From positions 29,998-40,805 of the forward strand of contig BQKZ01002853.1 of assembly GCA_036244855.1 (NCBI GenBank): a stretch of 10,808 nucleotides of DNA. The letters are read 5' to 3'. Position numbers and translations under genes: made by a program. Source of the stretch: Temnopleurus reevesii (lineage: Eukaryota > Echinodermata > Echinoidea > Temnopleuroida > Temnopleuridae). The notes under the pieces are model-generated. The model was not told where the DNA came from. It saw nothing but the letters and a program-made list of their open reading frames with translations, and made no database searches. This document shows, piece by piece, positions 1-9,836 of this stretch (position 1 is the stretch's first letter; each line of letters starts with the position of its first letter).

Positions 1-968
1 ATGTCAAATAACAGGAAAATATTGCGTTTGACGAGGTGGTGACTGTACTACATGTGAGCTGTAGAGGGCCGAGATAAAATGGAGCAATCATGCTCATTAT
101 CCATTGTTATCAAAAAGCACTGCCGGTAGACTGCATTGGCCTATACAAGCATCAAATAGGCGCCTATTGATGTGTGTGCGTGTTATAGAGGGGTGCGATA
201 GAGGGGTGCGATAGAGGGTTAACTTAATGGACTTTGCCCCGGTCTCGGAGCCCTTTTGAATATGATCGATGGCGCAAAACATGTTTGCTGAGGGTTCTAA
301 ATAATGCCACGCTGTTTCCGGACTAGGCTTCGCAAATAAAAGATCTTGTTTGCAATGCGTAACCTTTGACTTCGTTACTTCCGATCTAGAATAAAAGAAA
401 AAAATTGAGTGGAGGAGAAAAATAGTCGAAGCGTGTTAGGTATTGTACGGAGCCGTCAGAGTGATATCATTTGATCGCACGTATAGTGCAAACTCACACT
501 CAAACCACACAGCACTCGACAAAAGTTTCATAAACATATCGCTTACATGAATTGGTGGAGTTGCAAGGTTGGATCTTTAACTTTCCTGGAGCAATATATA
601 TTATCATCTTACAAATGGACCTGTCTCCTTATCTAACGAAGACCAAATTTTAGATTCAACGATAGTTTGACTTTTTGAGAGTCAATTATTGATGCTAGAC
701 TCGCTTTTTCATCACCCGATCACGGATGACAACGAACATTGAGTTTTGACAGCTGCAATATTTGGAAGAATTTTAAGAGAACATATATGTCATCTCAAGA
801 GCTGCTGCAAATTTTCCATTCTAATGTGGGATGTCGAACATTGATTCTCAAATAAGTACAATTTTTTTGCAACAAGTATCATAGAGGACTTGATATACAG
901 AACATGTTTTAATTGGACTGATGTCTGATTTTGATTTATCAGAATCAAAGTGAACTGTGATTTCATGT
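1..968. other. Upstream non-coding region of the B-box gene
   Basis: No reading frame here resembles a protein. The stretch has no clear TATA box at a position tied to a start site, although A/T-rich runs such as AATAAAAG occur near 335 and 390. It should contain the promoter and possibly an untranslated first exon of the gene starting at 991, but I cannot place a transcription start or a convincing 5' splice donor. The one distinct structure is the 13-bp tandem repeat at 185-218. Confidence 0.5.
185..218. repeat. 13-bp tandem repeat, about 2.6 copies
   Basis: The unit ATAGAGGGGTGCG occurs perfectly at 185-197 and 198-210, followed by the partial copy ATAGAGGG at 211-218. It is a short G-rich minisatellite. 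No function can be assigned. Perfect identity of the units suggests recent slippage. Confidence 0.9.
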
Positions 969-994
969 ACATTTCCCCAGCGGATCAAAGATGG
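958..994 (+). promoter_or_regulatory. Putative 3' splice site and translation start context
   Basis: A pyrimidine-rich stretch ending in CCCCAG (AG at 979-980) looks like a splice acceptor 10 bases before the ATG at 991. A second acceptor-like TTATCAG ends at 942. The reading frame of the gene is closed upstream by TGA at 958-960, so the ATG at 991 is the first possible in-frame methionine. Its context is favourable, with A at -3 and G at +4. The likely model is an untranslated 5' exon spliced to one large coding exon. A transcript reading straight through is also possible. Confidence 0.45.
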
Positions 995-2856
995 CAGATT
1001 TATTTCAAGATGATCATCAAACGTGCGACGAATGCAATGGAGAGTGCAAAAATACATCATCGGGGAAAACAGGACCAAATGCCCGCTATATGACGAGAAG
1101 GATCCTATGTTCCGACTGTGCGCGGGGAAGATGTGCTAACACGATATTAGATTCGCCCGTCCCCCGCTCGGCTCTCAACGCCCGATGCCCTGAGCATCGA
1201 CATCGTGACGTCATCTTGTTTTGCATGAAATGCAACAAGCCAATCTGTGATGTATGTGCTTTAGTAACCCACTCTGGACACCACTATCAGGACCTTAATA
1301 AAGCTGTCGAAGAGAGACGAGAATGCGCGAGACAGCTTCGAGATAAGATCATTGAGAAGGACCACGAACTCGTATTTGATCGTCGACAGATTGAGGAGTG
1401 TGTTGATATGGTGAATGAGCGTGTTAGTAGATTAACATTCGCCGTGCTCGTCCGCGTCGAGGATCGATCGAGAACCATTGACGAGGACCACTGCGTTGCC
1501 GTCAGGAAAATCGAAAGCCGCGCCAAAGACGAAAAACTGAAAATAGACAGATGGAAGGATAATCGTATAAGGGAAATTAAAGAGGAGAAAGAAATGAAAA
1601 GTCGAGAAATCAAGCAAAGACAATTGGTGTTGTTACAAGAACTTGATGAGGTGAAAGAGAAGTTATTAGCTCAGATCGAGGAGATTAGAGAAGGTTTGGA
1701 CGCGGCTGATGAAATCATTGCTGACGCAAAGGATGTAACAGAACGGACATTACAATGTGGGGTTGAGGAGCTACTCATGATGGATGCCCCGCTAGCATCT
1801 AATGCACGTCTTGAAGGATGCATGGAGCTAGAGCTGGATGAGGAGATGATCAACACGGTCAAAGCTATAGCTGAGAGTGTGAGGTTCGAGCCTGAGAAGA
1901 GAGATGTCGGACATCAAACACTTCTTGGTCGATTCGTCACCACTGCGCCTGCGTGGTGTAAGGCGCATACCATTCAAGTCGGTCTACCAAACTTTCGATT
2001 GTTGAATGCGACGAGAGATGCAAACCGCGTGACTTTCAAGGGTGAGAATGATCATGATTATTTCGGTTTGTACACGATGAACATTGAGAATGGGAGTACA
2101 AACTTGATTACGTCGGATAAACTCTGCATCACGGATGCGTCATCGATTGAGAAGGACATCATGGCTGTATGTCGAAAGGAGCGGACGGCCATCGAAGTTT
2201 GGAACACTCAGCGAGGCAAAGTCAAGCGACATATCAAAGTACCGAAATCGTGGTCGCATACGTGTTTGACCGTCATAAACGACGGGATGATTGTCGCACG
2301 CGATCATGCAAACACTCAAAGTAAGATTCACGTCTATCGCTCGGACAATGGGGAGAAAGTCCGTTCCATTCCTTACAACGGAACCATCTACAGTCTCCAC
2401 GCCATGTCCACCGGCGACCTCGTCATTCAATCATCCGCTACCGAAGTCATCGTCATTAACCAGTTCGGTTCGACGCGTGCAACTATCAATCGTGAGGCAT
2501 GGCAATGGGTCCGGTGTGCCGTCGCTAATGACGACTCTATAATTCTAGCTTACGGTCGGAAGGACGATCCATCGGCGATCTTCGTCGACTCGTATTCGTC
2601 AACCGGCGAGTTTGTCGAGCATGTGACGAAACACCGCTGCAACAGACCGTCCCTTGATCATATCGCTGTAGCGGTGACGAACTCGGGGAAGATCGTGCTC
2701 CAGAATGGCGGCGATGTGGTGGTCTATGATCGCCTCATTCCTCTCATTCCGGTGACCACGCCTAACAGGACTGTCGACATCGCTCCTCGATTGTCGACAT
2801 CATCACCACCACGATCACCGACTCGCAGAACTCTTTTCATGTGTATTCCGACATGA
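991..2856 (+). CDS. B-box zinc finger / coiled-coil (TRIM-like) protein without RING, 621 aa
   Basis: Residues 12-48 hold spaced cysteines (C12, C15, C19, C40, C43, C48) that look like a degenerate B-box 1. Residues 66-97 are a complete B-box 2: C66-x2-H69-x8-C78-x2-C81-x4-C86-x2-C89-x4-H94-x2-H97. Residues about 103-280 are charged and heptad-like, rich in K, E and R, as in the TRIM coiled coil. Residues about 331-582 show repeated beta-strand-like segments (for example IEVWNT, KIHVYRS and VVVYDRL) that suggest an NHL- or WD-like propeller. The tail (583-621) is rich in S, T, P and R. No N-terminal RING finger is present, so direct E3 ligase activity is doubtful. By family knowledge, such proteins act as cytoplasmic scaffolds in innate immunity or ubiquitin signalling; the role here is inference. 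The whole coding region is in one exon, which fits retroposed or tandemly expanded TRIM families. The start is ATG 991 with an in-frame stop at 958, and the end is TGA 2854-2856. The gene is GC-richer than its flanks. Confidence 0.9.
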   Translation: MADLFQDDHQTCDECNGECKNTSSGKTGPNARYMTRRILCSDCARGRCANTILDSPVPRSALNARCPEHRHRDVILFCMKCNKPICDVCALVTHSGHHYQDLNKAVEERRECARQLRDKIIEKDHELVFDRRQIEECVDMVNERVSRLTFAVLVRVEDRSRTIDEDHCVAVRKIESRAKDEKLKIDRWKDNRIREIKEEKEMKSREIKQRQLVLLQELDEVKEKLLAQIEEIREGLDAADEIIADAKDVTERTLQCGVEELLMMDAPLASNARLEGCMELELDEEMINTVKAIAESVRFEPEKRDVGHQTLLGRFVTTAPAWCKAHTIQVGLPNFRLLNATRDANRVTFKGENDHDYFGLYTMNIENGSTNLITSDKLCITDASSIEKDIMAVCRKERTAIEVWNTQRGKVKRHIKVPKSWSHTCLTVINDGMIVARDHANTQSKIHVYRSDNGEKVRSIPYNGTIYSLHAMSTGDLVIQSSATEVIVINQFGSTRATINREAWQWVRCAVANDDSIILAYGRKDDPSAIFVDSYSSTGEFVEHVTKHRCNRPSLDHIAVAVTNSGKIVLQNGGDVVVYDRLIPLIPVTTPNRTVDIAPRLSTSSPPRSPTRRTLFMCIPT

Positions 2857-2895
2857 TAATGATGAACTCTTTTTTATGTGTATTCATACGTGATA
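2828..2895 (+). repeat. Imperfect tandem duplication spanning the stop codon
   Basis: The segment 2828-2858 (the last codons, the TGA and two bases) is repeated at 2864-2895 with a few substitutions and one extra base. Both copies run from GAACTCTTTT through ATGTGTATTC to TGATA. The C-terminal coding end therefore has a non-coding twin in the 3' UTR. The second copy also makes a TTTTTTAT run (2870-2877) that matches a cytoplasmic polyadenylation element, though this may be chance. Confidence 0.8.
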
Positions 2896-3345
2896 TTCAA
2901 TTTGATGTACGTTCTTAACAAACGAATTATCCAAAAATGATCTATAGTCACCAACGAAAATATAATATGAATTATATAGATTATAAACAAATTATTCATC
3001 TTTCTTTTTCATTCAATATTTCATAATTCTTTCTTGACGAATCCTATCTTTCTTTTTCATTTAATATTTGATAATTCTTTCTTGACCATGTTGACGAATC
3101 CTCGTAAAGAGGATTGTAGAAGTATATACCCATACACCAGTACACATGGAATTAATGGGGCGTTTTAAAATATTCATCTTGGCAAAATTCACTTTTTGAC
3201 AATGCAATGTATGTTTGCGTTTTTTTAATGATAAATCAACTTCACGAAGTTGTTTTTGAGTATTACATTGTTTCATGACATGTACATAAATTTGTCTTTT
3301 GGCAACATTTAGTGATTAAATTGACTTCGTTCGACTAGACTTCGA
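2857..3345 (+). other. Probable 3' UTR with candidate ATTAAA poly(A) signal
   Basis: The AT-rich sequence after the stop codon has no coding potential. The nearest poly(A)-signal variant is ATTAAA at 3315-3320, followed by a T-rich stretch at about 3355-3372 that could be the downstream element. The first canonical AATAAA lies only near 5974. A Pumilio-type motif, TGTACATA, is at 3281-3288. A small perfect hairpin has arms CAACTTC (3237-3243) and GAAGTTG (3246-3252). The UTR end is a guess; a longer UTR, common in echinoderms, is possible. Confidence 0.4.
2998..3102. repeat. Imperfect tandem duplication of a 48-bp unit
   Basis: Unit one (2998-3045) and unit two (3046-3102) both begin ATCTTTCTTTTTCATT and both end GACGAATCCT. 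They differ by a few substitutions, and unit two carries a 9-bp insertion around 3087-3095 that itself repeats TTGAC. The repeat lies in the probable 3' UTR and is pyrimidine-rich on the plus strand. Confidence 0.9.
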
Positions 3346-4187
3346 GTGAAATACGTAGTTGTTTTTTTTATTAACCACAATAATGGTCACTTGGGTCATA
3401 CCACAAACACAATATTACTTACAATCATCTTCAACAATATAAATATCTTATTGATGGTATATGCTATGAAAATAATATTTCATATTTCAAAAGAAGTTAT
3501 TGGTAATAAGCGAAATGAATCTTTATAAATTACACGTACACAAATTTTACTGATGATTTTAATGTGCAATATGTATTTTAACACAGTATATTTCAAATAT
3601 ATGGTGCTGTTTATCAAATAACTTGTATTCACGGACAACAAGAATATTCATGTATTGTTACATGGATAGTTTATATAATTTACTGACTCGTTTTAGGACA
3701 CTCATCAGACAATCATAAGTTTATGTTCGTTTTTGATATGTCGATCAAGATCGTATACATAATATATTTTATTCGAACCCATTTTCTCTTTGTATGAAAG
3801 CCTAAATAAGTACAGTGTGTTCAACTGCACTAGATTGAATTGTGTTTACATTTTAAACCCATGTTTATCTCATTATGTGATGACAACGACTTCAAATTGC
3901 TACCTCTAATTTAACATAAGTAATACATTGTAGTTGATTCCCAGTTCACTCCTACCTGAGCAAATGTCTTTTTCAAGAACTTATATATTTTCAATTGCTG
4001 CCTAAAATCATGGATCTTCAAGATAAATAATTGTATGAAAAGGATAATAATACTGGTGGCATGTTGGACAATCGTACACGTAAAAACAATATTCTCAAAT
4101 CTCAAAAGCTATAATTAGATGTTTTTGTGTGTGATAAAAATGAGAGTTTTTTCATTTAACGAAGCCGCTTCTCCTTACATTGCTTGA
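3346..4187. other. AT-rich non-coding stretch
   Basis: I see no gene, RNA or recognisable repeat. Open frames are short, low in complexity and without family features. It may be intergenic or a continuation of the 3' UTR. Confidence 0.5.
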
Positions 4188-4315
4188 GCCCCGGTCACAT
4201 TGGATCCCGGAAGCAACACGATTCAACCAGACTCTTTGTTAATTCACAGTTAACTGCCTCAGAACAACGAGTCGGGGTGAGTCGTGTTGCTTCAGGGGTC
4301 ATATGTGACCGGGGC
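4188..4315. mobile_element. 128-bp palindromic foldback / MITE-like element
   Basis: The two 64-base halves are inverted copies of each other with no spacer, centred between 4251 and 4252 (GTT|AAC). The outer 13 bases, GCCCCGGTCACAT, pair perfectly. Over the whole arm I count about 50 of 64 matches. An inner block AAGCAACACGA is also fully conserved. It is clearly GC-richer than its surroundings. The flanks (TTGA on the left, ATTA on the right) do not give a clear target duplication, so the superfamily is undetermined. A transcript would fold into a long hairpin. Confidence 0.8.
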
Positions 4316-5796
4316 ATTAACGATTAAAGACCAACGACCTATTGCCAGAAGCAAGTAAGCTTTTGAGAGGTATACCTATCGTAGCAGCAATTTTTGTATC
4401 GTGGAAATGTCAGGGAGATGACAACCATAAATTATAGTTTTCGACTTCCACTTCCATCATTGGCAAGAGTTGTAAATTCAGAAATACATGTATACTCCAG
4501 TCAGGGAAAATGATATATTAAATGAAAACTGAAGGAATAGCTTGGGCTACGGAGAATATTTGGTAAAATCAATACAATAGAATACAAAAAGAATGGGACT
4601 TGAAATAACCCTCGACCTTGTTATTAATATGAAAATTCCACCCTGTAATCATGATAAAAAGAAAATATGTTGTGATGTTACATCAAATCTGACATTCATC
4701 CGAGTAAGGAGACATTTCGTTGTGAAAATTCTAACTTCATTTTCCGATCAGTGACATGTTCTTTCTTATTGTCTGTGGTCTATCAACGCATCATATATAT
4801 GTATATGTATAATATCTAAGAAGTGAGAAATACACTGCCATCTCATGTTCGTATTACTCTATTCGTATATTCACTGTATTTATCAATTCTTAATGACTCA
4901 GAGAAAGTACTCTAAATTGTATGTACCTCAGACACATTTAATTCTATACTATAGTTGTTTTAATTTGTTATACAATAATTGATGTCAGATTATTCAGACC
5001 AGACTAACAAACAGTTCATGTTTGTAAACAGATTTAATACAATTCGATAAACATTAGACAACGTATCGAAAGCATTTTTATCATTTCTATTTGCCTTTTG
5101 CTCGATTTTACACTCAATTTCATATGAAATGTATGAAGTGAAATACTGTATTTAAATTGATAGAGAATGTATTTTGAAACCAAAGAGACATTAGCTCTTT
5201 GATTAAACTGATACGATATATGGAATAACGAATTTGACTTTTTACGTTTATGTTTTCTATGTGCGTAAATGTGTCGACAAAANATCAAGATGAAAAATTA
5301 TTAGTTCAAACTCGATTGAATGTATATACTCGTGTTCGCATTTTTTTTTCTGGCTGCTACTATATGTTGTAATGATTCTCTCGCGGTTAAGCATATGTGT
5401 TTTTTTTTGTATAAGAAGTCTTGTATTGTTCTCATTTTAGTTAGTCTGCATTCTGTAAAAAGTAATTAGAAATTAAAATGTTGAAATGCTTAATTATTAA
5501 ATTTTGCCTTTGTTTATAGGTATCCTGTTAATTCTGTTGGATTATTAAGATAGCCTACCAAAATATACAAATGTTCTTAATTTCTTCTCTTTTAATTTGA
5601 GAAATTTTTATCACGAATAACTACAGTGTATGATTTTCTAATATTTTGAGCTGTTCAGGAACTGATTTATGTTATATTTACGATTCGTTTGGACATTAAA
5701 CACTTGACATGCTTTGTCTAATAGTCGATCAGTGTTCGTGTCGAATACGTGCTGGCACCTTTATCGGGCCGGGGAGTGCGTACCTTGTAAAATTGT
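4316..5796. other. AT-rich non-coding stretch with one ambiguous base
   Basis: No gene is visible. Position 5283 is an unresolved N. Homopolymer T runs lie near 5341-5349 and 5400-5408. Bases about 5700-5790 are somewhat more GC-rich and run straight into the AAT microsatellite, which could make them the 3' end of a retroelement; this is a weak inference. Confidence 0.45.
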
Positions 5797-5832
5797 AAAA
5801 TAATAATAATAATAATAATAATAGTAATAATA
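5797..5832. repeat. (AAT)n microsatellite
   Basis: A run of AAT triplets, pure from about 5799 to 5822, then interrupted by one AGT (around 5822-5825) and continuing to 5832. It directly follows the sequence CTTGTAAAATTGTAAA. It may be a simple repeat or the short-repeat tail of a retroelement. Confidence 0.85.
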
Positions 5833-5861
5833 CGAGTAGAAAGGGCAGGAAATAAGTGAAA

Positions 5862-5932
5862 CTCTTTTTTTTCCCCCTTTTCCTTTTACCTTTTCCTTTT
5901 CCTTTTCCTTTTCCTTTTCCTTTTTCTTTTTT
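5862..5932. repeat. 71-nt polypyrimidine tract with (CCTTTT)n core
   Basis: All bases are C or T apart from a single A at 5888. The core, from about 5882 to 5926, is a CCTTTT hexamer repeat of about seven units. The complementary strand is a long polypurine tract. Such tracts can adopt triplex (H-DNA) structures in supercoiled DNA, which is general knowledge and not shown here. Confidence 0.9.
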
Positions 5933-6045
5933 GGTTGCCAGAACATTTGTAACTACCTTATCGTTTATCGATAAATAAAATTATTGACACCTAATACAAC
6001 TTGAACGATACTGAGAAATATATACATGTCTCTATCGGTGGACCG

Positions 6046-6159
6046 ACGTTCAGCTTACGCTCCTTGAGCGCAAGCCAAACGTCAATACATACTCCGATTA
6101 GCATATACTGAGCGTCCGGAGACAAGGCGGAGAGCGTTTTTAATTAAAAAAAAACGCTC
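6046..6159. repeat. Cluster of hairpins built on GAGCG / CGCTC
   Basis: The first hairpin has arms 6053-6062 (GCTTACGCTC) and 6066-6075 (GAGCGCAAGC), 9 of 10 paired with a 3-base loop. It extends outward through ACGTT (6046-6050) and AACGT (6078-6082) after a 2-base mismatch. The second has perfect 10-bp arms GAGCGTTTTT (6132-6141) and AAAAACGCTC (6150-6159) with an 8-base loop. A further GAGCG lies near 6111. The block is more GC-rich than its surroundings. It could be a decayed MITE or a structured RNA; I recognise no family. Confidence 0.6.
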
Positions 6160-6214
6160 GGCAGGCGCAGGCTAAAAACGCAAAGGTATGAGTTGTATTC
6201 ATAACTAGAGCCAA

Positions 6215-6232
6215 TAACTATAACTATAACTA
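6215..6232. repeat. (TAACTA)3 hexamer repeat
   Basis: There are three perfect TAACTA units in tandem. It is short and probably incidental. Confidence 0.8.
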
Positions 6233-6623
6233 TAGCCATTTTTTCCTGCCTACCTTCAATCCCGATAATCAATTTCTATACAGCTTTTATTAATGATGCC
6301 CACATCATTCAATATGCATGGATGGTGGTATGTGGGCCATATATCACTATCTATATTTATTGAATGCAGAATGGTCATTTCGGACAAATCTCGTTGCAAA
6401 GCACAATTTTCAATATTACCTACTTCATTTATATCTAATGTACTTTATAGTTCAAATTAACTATATTCCTTACTTTTCTTTCCTTCTTCTTTTACCCTTT
6501 TCTTTCCAGCTTTTTTTGCTTTCCTATAATATAGAATTGACATATGTGAAAAATGTAATTTATCTTTTTGTAAATATTGTAAATAGACTTGATTTGAATT
6601 GAAAGTTATTTTGCCAAACGTAT
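6233..6623. other. T-rich non-coding stretch, possible retroelement 3' end
   Basis: The open frame at 6318-6602 has no recognisable domain and a composition dominated by F, L, Y and I, as expected from T-rich DNA, so I do not call it a gene. The end, near 6584-6602, reads TTGATTTGAATTGAA, which resembles the short-repeat tails of some LINEs, but only weakly. Confidence 0.35.
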
Positions 6624-6664
6624 GGAACTAGACTCGACTAGCACTTGTGCTAACTTCTAGTTCC
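6624..6664. repeat. 41-nt double hairpin
   Basis: Outer arms GGAACTAGA (6624-6632) and TCTAGTTCC (6656-6664) pair perfectly over 9 bp. Inside them TAGCAC and GTGCTA pair over 6 bp around a TT loop. It could be a cruciform, an RNA stem-loop or the remains of a small foldback element. It does not match the histone mRNA stem-loop. Confidence 0.65.
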
Positions 6665-7055
6665 TTTTAACATCCCCACCGTCTCCTTCTATATGTATAC
6701 CTTTTTTATATTTCATATTTATAATAATAGATGCAATTTATATAGCGCACGTATCCACGTATCCATACATATTTCATATGTATTTCATCATTTTGTTTTA
6801 CTGATAGTATTTATCATTGTGATACTGTATGCTATTTCATGTATTGTGAACATGTAAATTTCCTGTAAAAAAAACCCCAAACAATAGACGATCGATACAC
6901 TAACACATATTGATCTGTTTCTACTATATGGATAATATTCATAAGATCAACGTGCAAATAATCATTACCAACATATCATGTATATTTAGATCAAACAGAT
7001 TTATCAAATGATCGCTGTTTGAAGGGCTTCAAGGGTTAAGGTTGAGTAAACAGTA
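6665..7055. other. AT-rich non-coding stretch with a dispersed-repeat-like motif
   Basis: No gene is seen. At about 6722-6767 an AATAATA run is followed by AATTTATATAGCGC and a doubled ACGTATCC. This combination resembles the tail region of dispersed repeats found in many marine invertebrate genomes, read here on the minus strand. That resemblance is from memory, so it is only suggestive. Confidence 0.3.
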
Positions 7056-7140
7056 TGGGTGTAATGTGGTCTAGTGGTTGAATATGTTTTTATACAAGGG
7101 GTCATGGGTTCGATTTCATTTAAGGCGCCAAATTTATATG
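7056..7140 (+). mobile_element. tRNA-derived SINE head
   Basis: An RNA polymerase III A box, TGGTCTAGTGG (7067-7077), matches the TRGYNNARNNG consensus. A B box, GGTTCGATTTC (7107-7117), matches GGTTCGANTCC with one change. Their 30-base separation is typical of tRNA genes. The T-arm and acceptor stems do not fold properly, so this is not a working tRNA. TGGTCTAGTGGTT is a common start of tRNA-derived SINEs. The 3' boundary is not resolved: sequence to about 7340 may belong to the SINE body. Confidence 0.65.
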
Positions 7141-7433
7141 TGCAATTCTTGGTCACTTGTTGAAAATTACAGCTTTCTCTACCTTGAGACATACCAAACA
7201 CAACTTGAGCACACATTAATCGGGGGAACCTTCCGCCAAGACCACTCGTCCCACACCAATCACCTATGTCCCATCTCCCATGATTCAAATCAACGAGTGA
7301 AAACATTCGTTTGGCCAGTTTTCTACAAAATAATTTGGTGAAGCCGATCTCTGCAAACAGGCAAAAGAGAGCACAAAAGGATTCTAACCACTGATGTGTC
7401 GTTGAAGACTGAGTCTGGGACAGTTAATGATCA
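7141..7433. other. Unassigned sequence between SINE head and LINE fragment
   Basis: It could be SINE body, 5' part of the LINE copy, or unique DNA. A weak open frame runs through it but shows no domain. Near 7400-7433 the sequence may still be decayed LINE coding DNA because it leads directly into the recognisable LINE frame. Confidence 0.35.
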
Positions 7434-7834
7434 CATAACTTACCCGTGAATAGGGGCCGATTTGACACAAACACTCCATACAGTGACATGCAGTGTTCTC
7501 TTTGCCTAAGTAATGACATTGGAGACGAGTTTCACTATGTTTTTGTATGTCCTTTCTTTGAAAAAGAAAGGCGAATATTCCTGCCACAAAGTTTTTGAAC
7601 ATCAAGCTCCCAAGTGCTTTACACATGAGAGAACTTTTTGACTCAAGAAGCACCTCAAAGTTGAAGAAATTGGCAAAGTTTGCACGTATCATTATGTTAC
7701 AATTTTCTGTAAAGAAAGAAACACAAAATAGATGTACTCTTAGTGTCTCTGAAAATATGTGCGGAGTCAGACCTGTACGTACCCGTAGTGGCAGAATTGT
7801 GAAACGGCCTGATTGGTTTGCTTCATCTCATTAG
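7434..7834 (+). pseudogene. LINE reverse transcriptase C-terminal fragment, frameshifted
   Basis: In the first frame (7434-7598) the segment reads SHNLPVNRGRF, then a zinc-knuckle C-x2-C-x9-H-x4-C at 7494-7550 containing GDEFHYVF and followed by CPFF. This is the zf-RVT-like motif after the reverse transcriptase of CR1-like LINEs. TGA at 7596-7598 ends this frame, but the protein continues in another frame as NIKLPSALHMRELFDS and STSKLKKLAKFARIIM, ending at TAG 7832-7834. A one-base indel in the T5 run 7592-7596 explains the break. The tail holds RTRSGRIVKRP, similar to motifs at the C-terminus of various retroelement polyproteins. Reverse transcriptase catalytic and endonuclease domains are absent, so the copy is dead. 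Confidence 0.8.
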
Positions 7835-8086
7835 TTTATGATTCACAGTAGTTGTTTCTAGATATTTATTAAGTTTTATATCTGCTTATTACTGTTTGAC
7901 AGTTGTTTATGTATTCAGTGTGTTACATTCTACTTGTATGAATTCTTTTCTATATTGTTGTCCAGTTTACTATGTCATTTTCTTGTATATATTTTACATC
8001 TTGTATTAATGTTTTATATTTAGATGTTTGTACTCTCATACCCCGAGAGGGGGTCAAAGAGTCAATAAAATTCTACAATTCTACAA
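7434..8086 (+). mobile_element. 5'-truncated LINE (CR1/L2-like) 3' end
   Basis: It contains the C-terminal coding end of a non-LTR retrotransposon, a 3' UTR of about 230 bases, AATAAA at 8064-8069 and a terminal tandem tail of two perfect TTCTACAA units (8071-8086). Short tandem repeats instead of poly(A) at the 3' end are characteristic of CR1/L2-type LINEs. A flanking target duplication could not be found, partly because the 5' edge is unclear. Confidence 0.75.
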
Positions 8087-8460
8087 TGATAACTCAACGG
8101 AGATTTTTCAAGCAAATTTTCAACTTTTGCTGACAGATATATATGTCGTTTTAAACCTTTCTGCAACCGCTTAGCGCAAAATAACCCTTTTGGTTGTTGT
8201 TGATAAATACATGCATGGATGATAGATAGATTAATTGATTCGATCTTCGGAGCATGGGAAAACATAATTATGCATTCATGGGTTGAAGCGAATTCTTAAA
8301 AACAATAAGTTATAATAAGTTAACCGTCGATGGTTGTCCTCAGGTGATGTGATGTTAACATGGTTAACGGAAATTTGGTTTGTACCATGAGTGCTCATTC
8401 ACAGGGAGTCATTTCGAGGGAGGGTGCATTATTGCCAATATCACATTTGGAAATCCCCTT
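8087..8460. other. Non-coding stretch after the LINE
   Basis: No gene is seen. GTTAACC and GGTTAAC near 8319 and 8363 make a loose 7-bp inverted pair, probably by chance. Confidence 0.45.
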
Positions 8461-8700
8461 CTAGCCGCCAATCACTAGTCTGCAAGAACAGACCCTTGGG
8501 TTTCGTTGTGCACAAAAACAGAGAGTGATACAGAGTATACACTGTGTGTCTCATTGTGTGTCTCGTGCTCTCCCCATAGGACTGAGGATAGAGCAATGCT
8601 GTATGTGTGTGATGTAGTCACACAGCGCATGCCCTGTATCATGCTCTGCACACTCACATACCGAAAGTCTCGGGTTTGTGCTTTCAAACTAGCCAATCAC
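8461..8700. repeat. Direct repeats CTAGCC(GCC)AATCAC flanking a 213-bp segment
   Basis: CTAGCCGCCAATCAC (8461-8475) and CTAGCCAATCAC (8689-8700) differ only by three bases (GCC). The intervening 213 bases are GC-richer than the surroundings and rich in GTGTGT/CACACA. The repeats could be a target duplication around an insertion, or two copies of a CCAAT element. The interior has no recognised element, and open frames on both strands there look incidental. Confidence 0.4.
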
Positions 8701-8802
8701 CGCGCGCTGTACATGCTGTAGGAAGTGAACTACATGCACCGTCGGCTGATCGGTTGAGTCAGTTGGATAGCGTGGACGTGGCCATTGCAGAATGGCGCCA
8801 AA
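8689..8802 (+). promoter_or_regulatory. Candidate TATA-less promoter-like cluster
   Basis: CCAATCA (8693-8699, NF-Y type), a CpG-rich CGCGCGC (8701-8707), TGAGTCA (8755-8761, AP-1 type), an initiator-like TCAGTT (8759-8764) and GCGCCAAA (8795-8802, E2F type) lie within 114 bases of relatively GC-rich sequence. The order and spacing are reasonable for a promoter. No coding exon follows in the window, so this remains speculative; a gene to the right, a divergent gene or an ncRNA would be needed. Confidence 0.2.
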
Positions 8803-9214
8803 ACTTAACATTTCTACGTAGGCGGACACAAGGGTCAGGTATACTCTAAAGAATAGAATAATGCAAAATATGACATGAACATGTATGAAAGAAAAAGAAC
8901 GAAAAAGTTTTATAACAGATCTAATCAATTTGTTTCTTTTTTACAATGTACTCTGAGTATAGAAAAGTTATCAATTGCACATTTATAGTTGATGACTCGC
9001 TTTATAAAATGTGATTCATAAGCTTATTAATGGTAAAAATTAGTAAATCTTGCATGGGACTGTAACAAAAAGAGGTACGATTAATTGAGAATTAAACGTA
9101 TCCCCTATTGCACACATTAAAAACAACTCATTACGATTTATTTTATCATCCTAAGTTTAATACATCTTTTCTAATATAGGCCCCTTGTAAGTACTTGATT
9201 TTGGCAACTTCTCA
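8803..9214. other. AT-rich non-coding stretch
   Basis: No gene, RNA or clear repeat is visible. Confidence 0.5.
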
Positions 9215-9482
9215 CAGTAGCGGATCCAGGGGCGTTCCGGCGCACACCCGCCCCCTATTTTTCGGCCTGAAAGTGAAGGAAAAGGGGAAAACGAGAGGGA
9301 ATTAGGCGGTATATCTCTCACTTTATATTATATATATATATATATTTCTTTTTTTTTGTAATATGGTCATAGATGCCAGGAAATTGCATTTAAGAATATA
9401 TTCAATTTTCATTTTTTTTTTGAACAAATTGAAACATGTGCCACGCCCTCCCTTTAAAAAAAAAATCCTGGATCTGCCCCTG
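9215..9482. mobile_element. hAT-like MITE, 268 bp
   Basis: The left end, CAGTAGCGGATCCAGG, and the reverse complement of the right end, CAGGGGCAGATCCAGG, form an imperfect 16-bp terminal inverted repeat (13 of 16). CAG at the ends and the GCGGATCCAGG core are typical of hAT-like non-autonomous elements in invertebrates. TCTCA flanks both sides (9210-9214 and 9483-9487); hAT usually makes 8 bp, so the duplication has decayed or the boundary is off by a few bases. The interior has a (TA)n run near 9327-9345, three T/A homopolymers and no coding frame. Confidence 0.75.
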
Positions 9483-9836
9483 TCTCACACAAATAAGAAA
9501 TATTCATGACAAAGACACACACTGCAAATCGTTAATTTTCTATTTGATTATATAGGGTAGAATAAAAGCCAAGCATCATTGTGTTTTAGTCACTTTACAT
9601 TGCTATTCAAGACCGATCAGCCTGAAATCCTCGTTTCAGCCAGCCGAAACGCCATTAATCTTATTCGATATGGTAACTCGGTCTTCTATCATGTCTATAT
9701 ACACCGGTTTGATGCGTGTAATATTTCATGTAGAGGAGAACCTAAATCAGAACAGTTTAACAAGAACTTCGATAACACTAATCAATACATAGTCATGTTT
9801 ATCAGATCATTTGTTCACTTCCGATCGAAACACTAA
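9483..9836. other. Non-coding stretch with an unconvincing open frame
   Basis: An open frame at 9579-9836 would encode 85 residues without any recognisable motif, and it ends exactly at the border of the MITE (the TAA at 9834-9836). I treat it as chance. No other feature is seen. Confidence 0.4.
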